A stretch of 8,575 nucleotides of DNA from Bacteroidota bacterium (GTDB lineage: Bacteria; Bacteroidota; Bacteroidia; Flavobacteriales_F; PHOS-HE28), in the NCBI GenBank assembly GCA_023412755.1, contig JAEZCB010000175.1, positions 1 to 8,575 of the forward strand, given 5' to 3'. Both the position numbers and the translations under genes were made by a program. The notes under the pieces are model-generated. The model had not been told where the DNA came from. It was given only the letters and a program-made list of their open reading frames with translations, and searched no databases. This document shows positions 1 through 6,967 of this stretch, piece by piece (the stretch's first letter is position 1; each line of letters begins with the position of its first letter).

Positions 1-805
1 GAAGAACATGAACAGCTTCCGCAACGTGATGCGCGCCATTGAATTCGAGGCACAGCGGCAGAGCGAAGTGCTGGATGCGGGAGGTGTGATCCACATGGAG
101 ACCCGCACGTTCGATGCGGCCAAGGGGATCACCGTGGGCATGCGGAGCAAGGAATTGGCCCACGACTATCGTTACTTCCCAGAACCGGATCTGCAGCCGA
201 TCACCGTAAGCGAGGAGCAGAAACAGACCATCCGGAGGCAGATGCCACCATTGCCGCGTGAGCTGCGCGAGAAGTACACCCGCGAGCTGGGCTTGAGCGA
301 ATATGATGCGGGCATCCTTACCGATGACAAAGGCACCGCATTGTATTACGAGGACCTGATCAAATGCACGGGCAACCATAAGGCCGCCGCCAATTGGGTG
401 ATGGGCGATGTGCGTGGCTGGCTGAATGAGCACGGCCTTTCCATGGAGGAATTCCCGCTACCTGCGGATAGACTGGCGGAACTCATCCAACTGATCGACG
501 AGAACAAGGTGAGCCATACCGTGGCCAGCCAGAAACTGTTCCCGATCATGCTGCAGCGACCGCAGGCCACCGCTGCGGAATTGGCCACGAAGCATGATCT
601 GGTGCAGGACACGCGCGAGGACATCATAGAAAGCATCATGCGCGAGACCATGGCCCGTTATCCGGACAAGGTGGAGGCGTACCGCAAAGGCAACAAGGGA
701 CTTCTCGGTCTCTTCATGGGTGAAGTGATGAAAGGCACCCGTGGCAAGAGTGATCCGAAGAAAGCCAATGAAGTGGTGAAACGAATGCTGGAAACAGAGC
801 AATGA
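1..805 (+). CDS. gatB: Aspartyl/glutamyl-tRNA amidotransferase subunit B, C-terminal part (5' end outside window)
   Basis: GatB is the kinase/tRNA-binding subunit of the GatCAB complex, which converts Glu-tRNA(Gln) and/or Asp-tRNA(Asn) to the amidated forms in the cytoplasm. About 267 residues are visible, reading in frame from base 2, against roughly 480 for the whole family, so the N-terminal part of the catalytic domain lies upstream of the window. Recognisable GatB signatures are KNMNSFRNV at the very start and MRSKELAHDYRYFPEPDL near nt 140-190. The end is the typical helical YqeY-like tail that contacts tRNA, including KGNKGLLGLFMGEVMK and a final KKANEVVKRMLE segment. The reading frame is intact to its TGA. 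The stop overlaps the next start in an ATGA arrangement at 802-805, which suggests coupling to the downstream thioredoxin-like lipoprotein. The methionine at nt 8 is internal, not the start. Confidence 0.96.
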   Translation, partial: KNMNSFRNVMRAIEFEAQRQSEVLDAGGVIHMETRTFDAAKGITVGMRSKELAHDYRYFPEPDLQPITVSEEQKQTIRRQMPPLPRELREKYTRELGLSEYDAGILTDDKGTALYYEDLIKCTGNHKAAANWVMGDVRGWLNEHGLSMEEFPLPADRLAELIQLIDENKVSHTVASQKLFPIMLQRPQATAAELATKHDLVQDTREDIIESIMRETMARYPDKVEAYRKGNKGLLGLFMGEVMKGTRGKSDPKKANEVVKRMLETEQ

Positions 806-1950
806 GGATGATGAAGAGGATCTTGCCGTTGTTCATGATGGCCATCTTGTGGTGGTCCTGCGGGCAAAAGGACCGTGGTGGCAGCACTGTGCAACTGCGT
901 ATAGATGGGGCCGGTGGACAGATGGCCTACTTCGATCGCAACGAACACAACCGCATGTACCATGTGGATTCTGTAAAGCTGGGCAGCAATGGCGAAGGCA
1001 CCATGCACCTGCCACCACTGCCTATGGATTTCTACCGGATCAGTGTGGGAGGAGAAGAAGTGGTGGTGGCATTGGACAGCACGGAGAACCTCACCCTGCA
1101 TGCGCAGGCCGGCTCACTTGGCCAGCCGTCCCACATCGAAGGATCCACCACCACCCAGCGCCTCCATGGATATTTCGCGGAACAGCAGGAATTCGAGGAC
1201 CGGCGTGGCCAGTTGCGTGAATTGATCCAAAAGGAGCCTGGCAATGGCGATCACATCAGGGAATTGAACGAGCTCAATGCCCGCCAATACGAAAGCACCA
1301 AAAAGTTCGCACAGGAGAATTCAGGATCACCGGCCGCTTTGAGCGCGGCCGCACGCCTGGACATGGATAAGGAATTCGAACTGCACAAACAGCTGCGGGA
1401 CGACCTGCGCAAAGTGATGCCCCGATCCAGCTACTTCGCCCAGTATCGCCAGCGTGTGGACCAGCACGAGCAACAGCTGCTGGCGATACGGCTCCAGGAG
1501 GAGGAGATGAAAAGGCTTAGCGGGCTGCTACCCATCGGGAGCCAGGCACCGGAGATCCGGCAACAGACACCGGAAGGCGGAACCTATGGCTTGAGCGATA
1601 TGCGGGGCAAGGTGGTCCTCATCGATTTCTGGGCAAGCTGGTGCAGGCCGTGCAGGATCGAAAATCCTGCTGTGAAGAAGGTGTATGAGAAATACAGGAA
1701 GAAAGGCTTCGAAATACTCGGTGTATCGCTCGATCGCGATCACGGAGCATGGGTGAATGCCATCGCACAGGATGGATTGCCCTGGAAGCATGTGAGCGAT
1801 CTGGGTTTCTGGCAGAACCAGGCCGCGCAGGAATACGGCGTGCAAAGCATACCCTACACCGTTTTGGTGGATCGTGAAGGTAAGATCATTGAAAAGGGAT
1901 TGCGTGCGCATGATCTGGATGCGCGTCTCGCCCAGCTCTTCGGATCATGA
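802..1950 (+). CDS. Thioredoxin-domain lipoprotein, TlpA/ResA-like, with DUF4369-like N-terminal region
   Basis: Predicted envelope thiol-disulfide oxidoreductase of 382 residues. The N-terminus is a short basic and hydrophobic segment ending in SC at Cys20, followed by GQKD. This fits a Bacteroidota lipoprotein signal, although the two Trp before Ser make it a loose lipobox. Residues about 28-110 are beta-rich and resemble the DUF4369 domain that often precedes thioredoxin folds in this phylum. Residues about 120-235 are charged and helical. Residues about 243-382 form a TlpA/ResA/AhpC-TSA-type thioredoxin fold: a GSQAPEI entry, the active site WCRPC (Cys281, Cys284) and a probable cis-proline at Pro351 in SIPYT. 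Proteins of this type usually reduce disulfides in periplasmic or surface proteins, for example during cytochrome maturation, but the substrate here is unknown. The ATG overlaps the gatB stop, and its own stop overlaps the next gene's ATG at 1947-1950. Internal ATGs at codons 3 and 4 are alternative starts. Confidence 0.88.
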   Translation: MRMMKRILPLFMMAILWWSCGQKDRGGSTVQLRIDGAGGQMAYFDRNEHNRMYHVDSVKLGSNGEGTMHLPPLPMDFYRISVGGEEVVVALDSTENLTLHAQAGSLGQPSHIEGSTTTQRLHGYFAEQQEFEDRRGQLRELIQKEPGNGDHIRELNELNARQYESTKKFAQENSGSPAALSAAARLDMDKEFELHKQLRDDLRKVMPRSSYFAQYRQRVDQHEQQLLAIRLQEEEMKRLSGLLPIGSQAPEIRQQTPEGGTYGLSDMRGKVVLIDFWASWCRPCRIENPAVKKVYEKYRKKGFEILGVSLDRDHGAWVNAIAQDGLPWKHVSDLGFWQNQAAQEYGVQSIPYTVLVDREGKIIEKGLRAHDLDARLAQLFGS

Positions 1951-4900
1951 TGCGCGCTTGGAAAGCGGTGATCATCTGTGGGCTGGTGCCCGGTCCATCA
2001 CTGCTTTCCGGACAGGCGTACTTCCAGCAACGTGTGGACCACGAGATCCGGGTAACGCTGGATGATGAGCGCCACATGCTGCATGCCCATCAACGCTTCA
2101 CCTACACCAACAATTCACCGGACGCGCTGGATACCCTTTGGATCCACCTTTGGCCGAATGCCTACAGCGGCCGTAATACGGCGTTGAACAGGCAGTTGGT
2201 CTCCCAGGGTGACGTCGCCCTCCACTTCGCATCGCATGATGATACGGGTTGGATCGACAGCCTGGATCTTCGTATCGAACAGACCCCTGTTCAATGGGGC
2301 CCACATCCGGTGCATCCGGACATCGCCTGGATCAAACCACCCCAGCCCATAGCACCGGGCAGTTGGATCACGATCAACACCCCTTTCCGGGTGAAGATCC
2401 CCCACAGCGGATTCTCCCGGCTAGGTCATACTGCGCAGGCATATCATATCACCCAATGGTTCCCGAAACCCGCAGTGTATGACCAGGATGGATGGCACAC
2501 CATGCCCTACCTGACACAGGGTGAATTCTACAGCGACTTCGGCAGGTATGATGTAAGCATAACACTGCCGGAGAACTATGTGGTGGGAGCCACGGGCATA
2601 CTACAGGACGCTGCTGAAATAGCGTGGCTGGATTCGCTTTCGGAGGCGCCGATCGAGGAGCCGATCGTGAAGTCCGAAAAGCAGATCAATGCCGAGCATC
2701 CACCTTCAGCGGAACGCACCAAGACGCTGCGTTACGTTCAGGATAACGTGCATGACTTCGCCTGGTTCGCCGATAAACGCTTCCTGGTGCGCAAAGGGAG
2801 CGTTACGTTACCAAGATCCGGACGCACCATCACCACCTGGACGATGGCCACCCCGCGTAACATCAAGCTATGGCGTGATGCGATAGAATATGTGAACGAA
2901 AGCGTGCGGCTCTACAGTGAATGGGTCGGCGACTATCCATACGATGCCTGCACCGCCGTGGATGGCACCATAAGCGCGGGTGGTGGCATGGAATACCCGA
3001 TGATCACCATCATCGGCAACATGGCCGATGAAGAAGCCTTGGACAATGTGATCGCCCATGAAGTAGGGCACAATTGGTTCTACGGCATCCTGGCCACCAA
3101 TGAACGTACATCGCCATGGATGGATGAAGGAGTGAACAGCTTCCTGGAGCTACGGTACATGAGGGAGCGCCATGGAGGCGCTAGTTCTCTCCTGCGCGTG
3201 CCGATCCTTGGGGATGTTGGCAAAGATGTGCGGGATGGAAAACGCTTTGAGAATGAACTTTTCTATCGGTTCAACGCACGGCGCAACCTGGATCAACCGC
3301 TCTCCTGCCATTCGGCGTGTTTCACATCGGCGAACTATGGTGGCATGGTGTACGCCAAGGCCGCACTGGCCTTCGATCATCTCTTCGCCTATCTCGGAGA
3401 GGATGTGTTCGATCGCTGTATGCATGCCTATTTCGAGGAATGGAAATTCCGCCATCCACGGCCAAAGGACCTGCGTGCCGTGTTCGAGCGGGAAAGTGGA
3501 AAAGATCTGGCGTGGTTCTTCGAGGAACTGATCACCTCGGATAGGAAAGTGGACCTGAAGGCCCTACGTTTTAAAGGGGACAAGGTCCAGTTCAAGAGCA
3601 CCAGCGGCCATTCCATACCCTTCCCTCTTACCGCGTGGAAGGATACCACACTCCTGGGAACGACATGGAGTGACGGTGCCGCAGGAAAAGGTGAGGTGGC
3701 ACTTCCATGGCAGGATGCCACACTGGTTTGCCTGGACCATGAGCAACGTACCACCGACATCGATCGGCGCAACAACCAGATCGGCAGCAGAGGCCTACTA
3801 AAGCGCGCCAGCTTACCCTATTTCGGCCTGTTAACAGGTTTGGAACAACACGGCCGCCGTTCCCTGTACTGGGTTCCCCTGGTCGCCCGCAATGGTCATG
3901 ACGGTTGGCATCTCGGAGTAGGGTTGCACAACTACCATTTTCCTTCGCAACGCACGGAATGGATCGTGGCCCCGATGTATGCGTTCAGCAGCAATACCAT
4001 ACTCGGCGGTGGCCGCATCGAGCATCATTTCGATCGCTTGCGGAGCTCCATATTCCAGAACGTCGGCCTTTCATTGAACGTACGTTCCGCCTCCACGTGG
4101 AACACCGACCCGTTGCACAGGCGTTATTCCAAGATACAGCCGGGGGTGGAGCTTCTGATGAAGCGTGATCCCTTATCGCGGCCTTGGGAGCATCGGATCG
4201 GAATGCGCGCCGTATACCTAAGGCATGATTCGCGTTTCCAGGGTCTGGACAATGAGCAGCAGTTCACGTATCATCGTGATGATCTTTATGGAGAGCTTTC
4301 CTATAGGATCCGGAACAGGCATGTACTCGCACCCACTTTCGTGAACCCGGTGATCCAGGGACGCGATGGTTTCGTCCGGGGATCGTTGGAGATCACACAG
4401 GGCTTTACCTACAACCGGCGGAAGGATCAGTTGCGCCTTCGTGTATTCGGCGGCACCTTCTTCCAGAAGGATACCCACCTTGATCAATTGGAGGTCTGGA
4501 AGCTGAGTTGGGGGCCGGAGGATATGCTCTTCGATCATGTCTACCTGGAGCGCGGTGCGCAGGATGGTTTCCGCGGCAGGCAGTTCTACAAACAACAGGG
4601 TGCCTTCCGTACACCGTTCATCGCAAGATCGGATTCCTGGATCGGCGCGGCGAATGTGGAGTTCGATCTGCCCATCCCTTTGCCCATCTCACTGTTCGGC
4701 AGCTTCGGCGTTGTGCCTTCCCTATTGACGATCGCTTCCACAGAGGGGCCCACACGCACGGAAAAGATCACTGCGGAATACTTCGAGGCCGGTGTAGGCA
4801 TACAACTGGTGAAGGATGTGATCGAAATATGGTTCCCCTTGTTCGTGAGCGAGGATATAGCGGCGCAGGAAAAAACCTTTGGCCGCGACATGGCCGATCG

Positions 4901-4967
4901 CATCCGTTTCGTCGTCGCCTTTGAACGCTTTGATCCCACCCGCATGCTGCGCAATGCCAGACCGTGA
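1947..4967 (+). CDS. Secreted M1-family zinc metallopeptidase with long beta-rich, probably barrel-like C-terminal region
   Basis: Gluzincin aminopeptidase-type protein of 1006 residues. Residues 1 to about 24 look like a signal peptide, with a hydrophobic core ending in SGQA. The N-terminal beta domain of M1 enzymes follows to about residue 210. The catalytic domain carries the substrate-binding GGGMEYP (Glu349, the GAMEN equivalent), the zinc motif HEVGH (His371, Glu372, His375) and the third ligand Glu394 in WMDEG, with the standard 18-residue spacing. Tyr469 in VYAKAA is the likely transition-state tyrosine. All catalytic residues are present, so activity is expected. From about residue 620 to the end, roughly 380 residues consist of alternating aromatic/polar strands and resemble an outer-membrane or surface-antigen-type barrel; this is inference from composition. 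Ordinary M1 enzymes end in a helical domain instead. Five cysteines remain after signal removal, including a C-x3-C pair at 454/458. The ATG overlaps the upstream stop, and its stop touches the lpxH-like start. Confidence 0.92.
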   Translation: MMRAWKAVIICGLVPGPSLLSGQAYFQQRVDHEIRVTLDDERHMLHAHQRFTYTNNSPDALDTLWIHLWPNAYSGRNTALNRQLVSQGDVALHFASHDDTGWIDSLDLRIEQTPVQWGPHPVHPDIAWIKPPQPIAPGSWITINTPFRVKIPHSGFSRLGHTAQAYHITQWFPKPAVYDQDGWHTMPYLTQGEFYSDFGRYDVSITLPENYVVGATGILQDAAEIAWLDSLSEAPIEEPIVKSEKQINAEHPPSAERTKTLRYVQDNVHDFAWFADKRFLVRKGSVTLPRSGRTITTWTMATPRNIKLWRDAIEYVNESVRLYSEWVGDYPYDACTAVDGTISAGGGMEYPMITIIGNMADEEALDNVIAHEVGHNWFYGILATNERTSPWMDEGVNSFLELRYMRERHGGASSLLRVPILGDVGKDVRDGKRFENELFYRFNARRNLDQPLSCHSACFTSANYGGMVYAKAALAFDHLFAYLGEDVFDRCMHAYFEEWKFRHPRPKDLRAVFERESGKDLAWFFEELITSDRKVDLKALRFKGDKVQFKSTSGHSIPFPLTAWKDTTLLGTTWSDGAAGKGEVALPWQDATLVCLDHEQRTTDIDRRNNQIGSRGLLKRASLPYFGLLTGLEQHGRRSLYWVPLVARNGHDGWHLGVGLHNYHFPSQRTEWIVAPMYAFSSNTILGGGRIEHHFDRLRSSIFQNVGLSLNVRSASTWNTDPLHRRYSKIQPGVELLMKRDPLSRPWEHRIGMRAVYLRHDSRFQGLDNEQQFTYHRDDLYGELSYRIRNRHVLAPTFVNPVIQGRDGFVRGSLEITQGFTYNRRKDQLRLRVFGGTFFQKDTHLDQLEVWKLSWGPEDMLFDHVYLERGAQDGFRGRQFYKQQGAFRTPFIARSDSWIGAANVEFDLPIPLPISLFGSFGVVPSLLTIASTEGPTRTEKITAEYFEAGVGIQLVKDVIEIWFPLFVSEDIAAQEKTFGRDMADRIRFVVAFERFDPTRMLRNARP

Positions 4968-5800
4968 TGGGACCAGGCGACAAGATCTATTTCCTCAGCG
5001 ACTTCCATCTGGGCGTGCCCGATGCGGAAAGCAGTCTTGCGAGGGAGAAGCGGATCGTTGCTTTCCTCGACGAGGCGGCGAAGGATGCGCGCGAGATCCT
5101 GCTGCTGGGGGATCTCTTCGACTTTTGGTTCGAGTACAGACATGCCGTCCCACGGGGGCATGTGCGGCTGCTCGGGAAGCTCGCCGAATTGCATGATCGT
5201 GGCATACCCGTACATCTGTTCATCGGCAACCACGATATGTGGATCTTCGACTACCTGCCCAAGGAGACCGGTGTGATACTGCACCGTGGCCCCATGGTAA
5301 GGGAATGGTACGGCGTACGAATGCTGATCGGCCATGGGGATGGATTGGGACCTGGGGACCATGGTTACAAGTTCATCAAAAAGGTCTTTCGCAACCCGGT
5401 ATGTCAATGGCTTTTCGCACGGCTGCATCCCAACCTGGGCATAGGCATGGCAAACTTTTGGAGCGGTCGCAGCCGCAAGAAGAACTACGAGAACGACCGG
5501 CAATGGCTGGGCGAGGAAAAGGAATGGTTGGTGCATTACTGCAGGCAACGGCTGCAAGAGGAACATTTCGACGTGATGATCTTCGGCCACCGGCATCTAC
5601 CCATAGACATCGAGGTGGCACCAGGCAGCCGCTACCTGAATCTGGGTGATTGGATCAGCTATTTCACCTATGCGGTCACCGATCCGGCAGGTACACGCCT
5701 GATGCAGCGGCAAGGAGATGGACCACTTGCCGATGATGTCCGTATTTCAGGGGCACCCGCCAGCACCAAGGCGGCGCAACATGCATCGCCCGCGCATTGA
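4967..5800 (+). CDS. lpxH: LpxH-like metallophosphoesterase, probable UDP-2,3-diacylglucosamine diphosphatase
   Basis: Calcineurin-like phosphoesterase of 277 residues. LpxH cleaves UDP-2,3-diacylglucosamine to lipid X and UMP on the cytoplasmic side of the inner membrane, the fourth step of lipid A synthesis. The metal-binding series is complete: SDFHL (Asp12, His14), GDLFDFWF (Asp49), GNHD (Asn88, His89), GHGDGL (His123) and GHRH (His208, His210), followed by a NLGDW motif at 225-229. The GNHD differs from the GNRD of E. coli LpxH, so the exact function is less certain than the fold; an LpxH2-like or other nucleotide-sugar phosphoesterase is the alternative. The last 28 residues are an Ala/Ser-rich tail outside the core. 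I chose the ATG at 4967, which overlaps the preceding TGA by one base (TGATG). A GTG at 4964 would add one residue. No Shine-Dalgarno is visible, so translation is probably coupled. Confidence 0.85.
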   Translation: MGPGDKIYFLSDFHLGVPDAESSLAREKRIVAFLDEAAKDAREILLLGDLFDFWFEYRHAVPRGHVRLLGKLAELHDRGIPVHLFIGNHDMWIFDYLPKETGVILHRGPMVREWYGVRMLIGHGDGLGPGDHGYKFIKKVFRNPVCQWLFARLHPNLGIGMANFWSGRSRKKNYENDRQWLGEEKEWLVHYCRQRLQEEHFDVMIFGHRHLPIDIEVAPGSRYLNLGDWISYFTYAVTDPAGTRLMQRQGDGPLADDVRISGAPASTKAAQHASPAH

Positions 5801-5813
5801 CACAGGTCTGTGT
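5800..5813. repeat. Short inverted repeat between convergent genes
   Basis: ACACAG and CTGTGT form 6-bp arms around a 2-base centre. The repeat starts at the last base of the lpxH-like stop and lies in the 27-bp gap before the end of the convergent GAPDH gene. A hairpin here could act as a terminator in either direction, but there is no T-run on either strand and the stem is short, so a chance palindrome is equally possible. Confidence 0.25.
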
Positions 5814-5827
5814 GCGTTCACCTGGAC

Positions 5828-6820
5828 CTACTTCGCCAGAACCTCCACCAGATCCGCCAGGCGGCTGGAATACCCATATTCATTATCATACCAGCCCATC
5901 ACCTTCACCATGTTCCCGACCACGCTTGTAAGCTGTGAATCATAGATGCAGCTGTGTTCATCGCCCACGATGTCCACGCTTACGATCGGGTCTTCCGTAT
6001 ACCGAAGAATGCCCTTCAGATCCCCTTCCGCTGCCTTTCGGAATGCGGCATTGATCTCTTCCGCGGAACAGACATTCTCCACCCAGCAGGTGAGGTCGGT
6101 GATGGAACCATCCGGTACCGGCACACGAATAGCGCCCCCGCCAAGCTTTCCATGCAATTCGGGAATGATCTTGGTGATCGCCTTGGCAGCACCGGTGGTG
6201 GTGGGCACCATGCTCACAGATGCCGCCCGCGCCCGGCGCAGATCACGGTGCGGGGCATCATGCAGGCGTTGATCGCTGGTGAAGCTGTGCACCGTGGTTA
6301 TGAAGCCGCTCTGCACCCTGCAGAGGTCGTGCAGGATCTTCACCATGGGGGCCGCGCAATTGGTGGTGCATGAAGCGTTGGAGACCATATCCTCCGAACC
6401 ATCCAGGATATCATCATTCACACCCAGCACCACACTCTTTATGTCGCCATCCTTGGCAGGTGCCGACAACACCACTTTGCGCGCACCGGCTTTCAAATGG
6501 GCGGAAGCCTTTTCCCGCGTAAGGAATAGTCCGGTGCTCTCGATAACCACGTCCACGCCCAGATCGCCCCATGGAAGCGCACCCGGATCGCGCTCGGAGA
6601 ATGCCTTCACCTTCCTGCCGCCAAGCACCAGATGATCCTCGCCATGTGAAACATCGCCCTTGAATGTGCCGTGGATCGAATCATACTTGAACAGGTGGGC
6701 CAGGGTACGGGTATCGGTAAGGTCATTCACCGCCACCAGCTCAACATTCTTTCGCTGAAGCAGCAGCCTTCCTGTTACACGCCCGATACGACCGAAACCA
6801 TTTATGCCTACTCTGATCAT
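5828..6820 (-). CDS. gap: Glyceraldehyde-3-phosphate dehydrogenase, phosphorylating, type I
   Basis: Glycolytic enzyme oxidising glyceraldehyde-3-phosphate to 1,3-bisphosphoglycerate with NAD, in the cytoplasm as a tetramer. The protein has 330 residues, normal for the family. The N-terminal Rossmann motif is GINGFGRIGR (residues 5-14). Asp33 in VNDL, after the second strand, favours NAD over NADP. The catalytic cysteine is Cys151 in SNASCTTNC and the partner histidine is His178 in TTVHSFT. Further conserved blocks are PHRDLRRARAA, PTTTGAAKA and WYDNEYGYS with Asn313. No residue expected for activity is missing. The start is the ATG at 6820, because MIRVGINGFG is the canonical beginning; an in-frame ATG at 6898 would add 26 unrelated residues. 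A probable promoter box lies 27 bp upstream. The gene is transcribed toward the lpxH-like gene and ends 27 bp from it. Confidence 0.97.
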   Translation of the reverse strand: MIRVGINGFGRIGRVTGRLLLQRKNVELVAVNDLTDTRTLAHLFKYDSIHGTFKGDVSHGEDHLVLGGRKVKAFSERDPGALPWGDLGVDVVIESTGLFLTREKASAHLKAGARKVVLSAPAKDGDIKSVVLGVNDDILDGSEDMVSNASCTTNCAAPMVKILHDLCRVQSGFITTVHSFTSDQRLHDAPHRDLRRARAASVSMVPTTTGAAKAITKIIPELHGKLGGGAIRVPVPDGSITDLTCWVENVCSAEEINAAFRKAAEGDLKGILRYTEDPIVSVDIVGDEHSCIYDSQLTSVVGNMVKVMGWYDNEYGYSSRLADLVEVLAK

Positions 6821-6846
6821 CTGTTGAAATGGATTGAGTGAAGGAC

Positions 6847-6854
6847 CAAAACTA
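6847..6854 (-). promoter_or_regulatory. Possible Bacteroidota -7 promoter box for the GAPDH gene
   Basis: On the minus strand the bases read TAGTTTTG, an exact match to the TAnnTTTG -7 consensus of the Bacteroidota primary sigma factor. It would give a transcript start about 20 bases before the GAPDH ATG at 6820. I see no TTTG or TTG at the expected -33 spacing; that space holds the GTACCG/CGGTAC palindrome instead. The call therefore rests on one box and its position. Confidence 0.4.
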
Positions 6855-6859
6855 CTAAT

Positions 6860-6875
6860 GTACCGGAGGCGGTAC
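6860..6875. repeat. Perfect inverted repeat upstream of the GAPDH gene, possible operator
   Basis: GTACCG and CGGTAC are perfect 6-bp arms around four bases (gagg on the plus strand). The repeat begins five bases upstream of the candidate -7 box, so it covers roughly -20 to -35 of the inferred GAPDH promoter, where the missing -33 element would be. A regulator-binding site or a stem in a longer leader are both possible. The regulator cannot be named from sequence. Confidence 0.4.
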
Positions 6876-6929
6876 CTGCTACTTGATCGGATACCCAAGC
6901 CTGCCAGACATTGGCATCTTGCTCAGCGG

Positions 6930-6960
6930 CCGGAGATCACCGTGCCTCAAGAGGCTCCGG
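6930..6960 (-). repeat. Nested inverted repeats just after lipA, possible weak terminator or RNA 3' end
   Basis: An outer pair CCGGAG (6930-6935) and CTCCGG (6955-6960) encloses an inner pair GCCTC (6944-6948) and GAGGC (6951-6955) separated by two bases. The pairs share base 6955, so they are alternative as well as nested folds. The element starts seven bases beyond the lipA stop on the transcribed strand. There is no following U-run, so it is not a standard intrinsic terminator. Stabilising the lipA mRNA end, or serving as the leader of a read-through transcript into the GAPDH gene, are alternatives. Confidence 0.35.
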
Positions 6961-6967
6961 ACCAGGA

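Noticed and set aside
658..1101. Minus-strand open frame spanning the gatB/thioredoxin-gene junction
   Set aside because: It is His- and Ser-rich without a domain and fully covered by two supported genes on the other strand.
4964..4966. GTG start for the lpxH-like gene
   Set aside because: The ATG immediately after it gives a TGATG stop-start overlap and the same protein minus one residue. The GTG remains possible but changes nothing in the function.
4586..5596. Open frame of 336 codons on the minus strand
   Set aside because: It lies antisense to the end of the M1 peptidase gene and most of the lpxH-like gene, both of which have clear motifs. The translation shows no recognisable domain, and long antisense frames are common in GC-rich coding DNA.
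5946..6635. Plus-strand open frames over the GAPDH gene
   Set aside because: They are antisense shadows of a fully conserved GAPDH reading frame, with no recognisable protein features.
6821..6898. N-terminal extension of the GAPDH gene to an upstream in-frame ATG
   Set aside because: It would add 26 residues before MIRVGINGFGRIGR, the normal beginning of the family, and would place the candidate promoter box inside the coding region.
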